From the NCBI GenBank assembly GCA_000497835.1, contig KI547164.1, forward strand, positions 549,593-612,158: a stretch of DNA of 62,566 nt, read 5' to 3'. The notes under the pieces were generated by a model. The model was given only the letters and a program-made list of their open reading frames with translations. It made no database searches and was not told the origin of the DNA. The position numbers and the translations under genes are program-made. How positions within the stretch are numbered: position 1 is the stretch's first letter; every line of letters starts with the position of its first letter. Positions 62,379-62,566 of this stretch are shown here, piece after piece. This DNA comes from a gamma proteobacterium L18 (GTDB lineage Bacteria; Pseudomonadota; Gammaproteobacteria; Pseudomonadales; Pseudomonadaceae).

Positions 62379-62444
62379 CTGCATCGCGGCCAAGGCCGGC
62401 TCCTACCACGTCCGGCGTAGGAGCCGACCTTGGTCGCGATGCAG
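62379..62444. repeat. REP-like inverted repeat, GTAGGAGCCGGC family
   Basis: CTGCATCGCGGCCAAGGCCG... (62379-62406) and the inverse GTAGGAGCCGACCTTGGTCG... (62417-62444) flank a 10-bp loop. Related to 58018. Confidence 0.85.
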
Positions 62445-62480
62445 ACGACGCGGTTTCAAGACAGTTGCTGCTACACGCCC

Positions 62481-62566
62481 TGTGGGAGCGGGTTCTACCC
62501 GCGAAGAAGGTAACGCGGACTTGCTGGCATACCGCGGTGTGCTTTTCGCGGGTAGAACCCGCTCCT
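62481..62566. repeat. REP pair, GTGGGAGCGGGTTCTACCCGCG family (cut by window end)
   Basis: TGTGGGAGCGGGTTCTACCC from 62481, and the inverse CGCGGGTAGAACCCGCTCCT up to the last base. The element probably continues beyond the window. Confidence 0.85.

Noticed and set aside
1..62566. CRISPR arrays, rRNA, integrons, prophage or known defence islands
   Set aside because: No regularly spaced direct repeats, no rRNA sequence, no integrase or phage structural genes seen on either strand.

Overview
The window is chromosomal DNA from a Pseudomonas. I place it in the fluorescens/putida part of the genus from gene content and remembered gene order, not from a search. GC is high and coding is dense. Spacers carry REP-type palindromes, and the gene set is characteristic of the genus (aotJQMOP, an mxtR-type kinase, quiP, an rmuC/rdgC neighbourhood, and the OmpA-dinG-pdxH block). 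There is no prophage, integrase, CRISPR array or complete IS. The window opens inside argG and ends in a REP element.

Layout. 1-9.7 kb is housekeeping: argG, a LuxR-type response regulator, nth, an orphan rnfB/rsxB, metG, the Fe-S carrier apbC/mrp, a cold-shock gene and dcd. 9.7-20.3 kb holds the ligase-associated DNA repair set (pdeM, lhr-type helicase, ATP-dependent ligase, MBL exonuclease), cut into two pairs by a basic amino acid transport operon (aotJQMOP). 20.4-24.7 kb has a periplasmic glutathione peroxidase, a FadL-type porin, small unknown genes and a ~1 kb gene-poor stretch with DnaA-box-like sites. 24.7-37.4 kb carries rmuC convergent with a large SSS-PAS-kinase-receiver sensor (MxtR type), a TetR/MFS pair in which both genes carry a single-base frameshift, a TDT/SLAC1 transporter, an MFS-acyltransferase fusion, a guanidine-II riboswitch with its Gdx exporter, a BASS-family transporter and rdgC. 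37.4-38.1 kb is a tandemly duplicated tRNA-Val/tRNA-Asp unit. 38.2-56.5 kb is a QuiP-type acylase, GST, SEC-C proteins, a toxin-antitoxin pair, three OmpA-family lipoproteins, a collagen-like secreted protein, dinG, an agarase-like glycoside hydrolase, an EstB-type serine hydrolase, pdxH and a glycine-zipper lipoprotein. 56.6-62.5 kb holds nhaA, a FAD protein, a lipoprotein and a divergent SDR/LysR pair.

Main points of interest. (1) The QuiP-type acylase lacks the N-terminal-nucleophile serine at the expected position (Ala264 in Ala-Asp-Asn-Trp instead of Ser-Asn-x-Trp). (2) The ligase/Lhr repair operon is interrupted by the aot operon, which lacks its usual downstream argR. (3) A repressor/efflux pair has both partners frameshifted about 400 bp apart. 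(4) A 198-bp near-perfect palindrome with 42-bp arms lies after apbC and looks like a MITE or a very large hairpin. (5) A clear two-hairpin guanidine-II riboswitch precedes gdx. (6) Several unusual envelope proteins are present: an OmpA lipoprotein with an AlgP-like Lys/Ala tail, a tandem OmpA pair with Asp-rich repeats, and a Gly-X-Y protein. I found no clearly new multi-gene defence or biosynthetic system.
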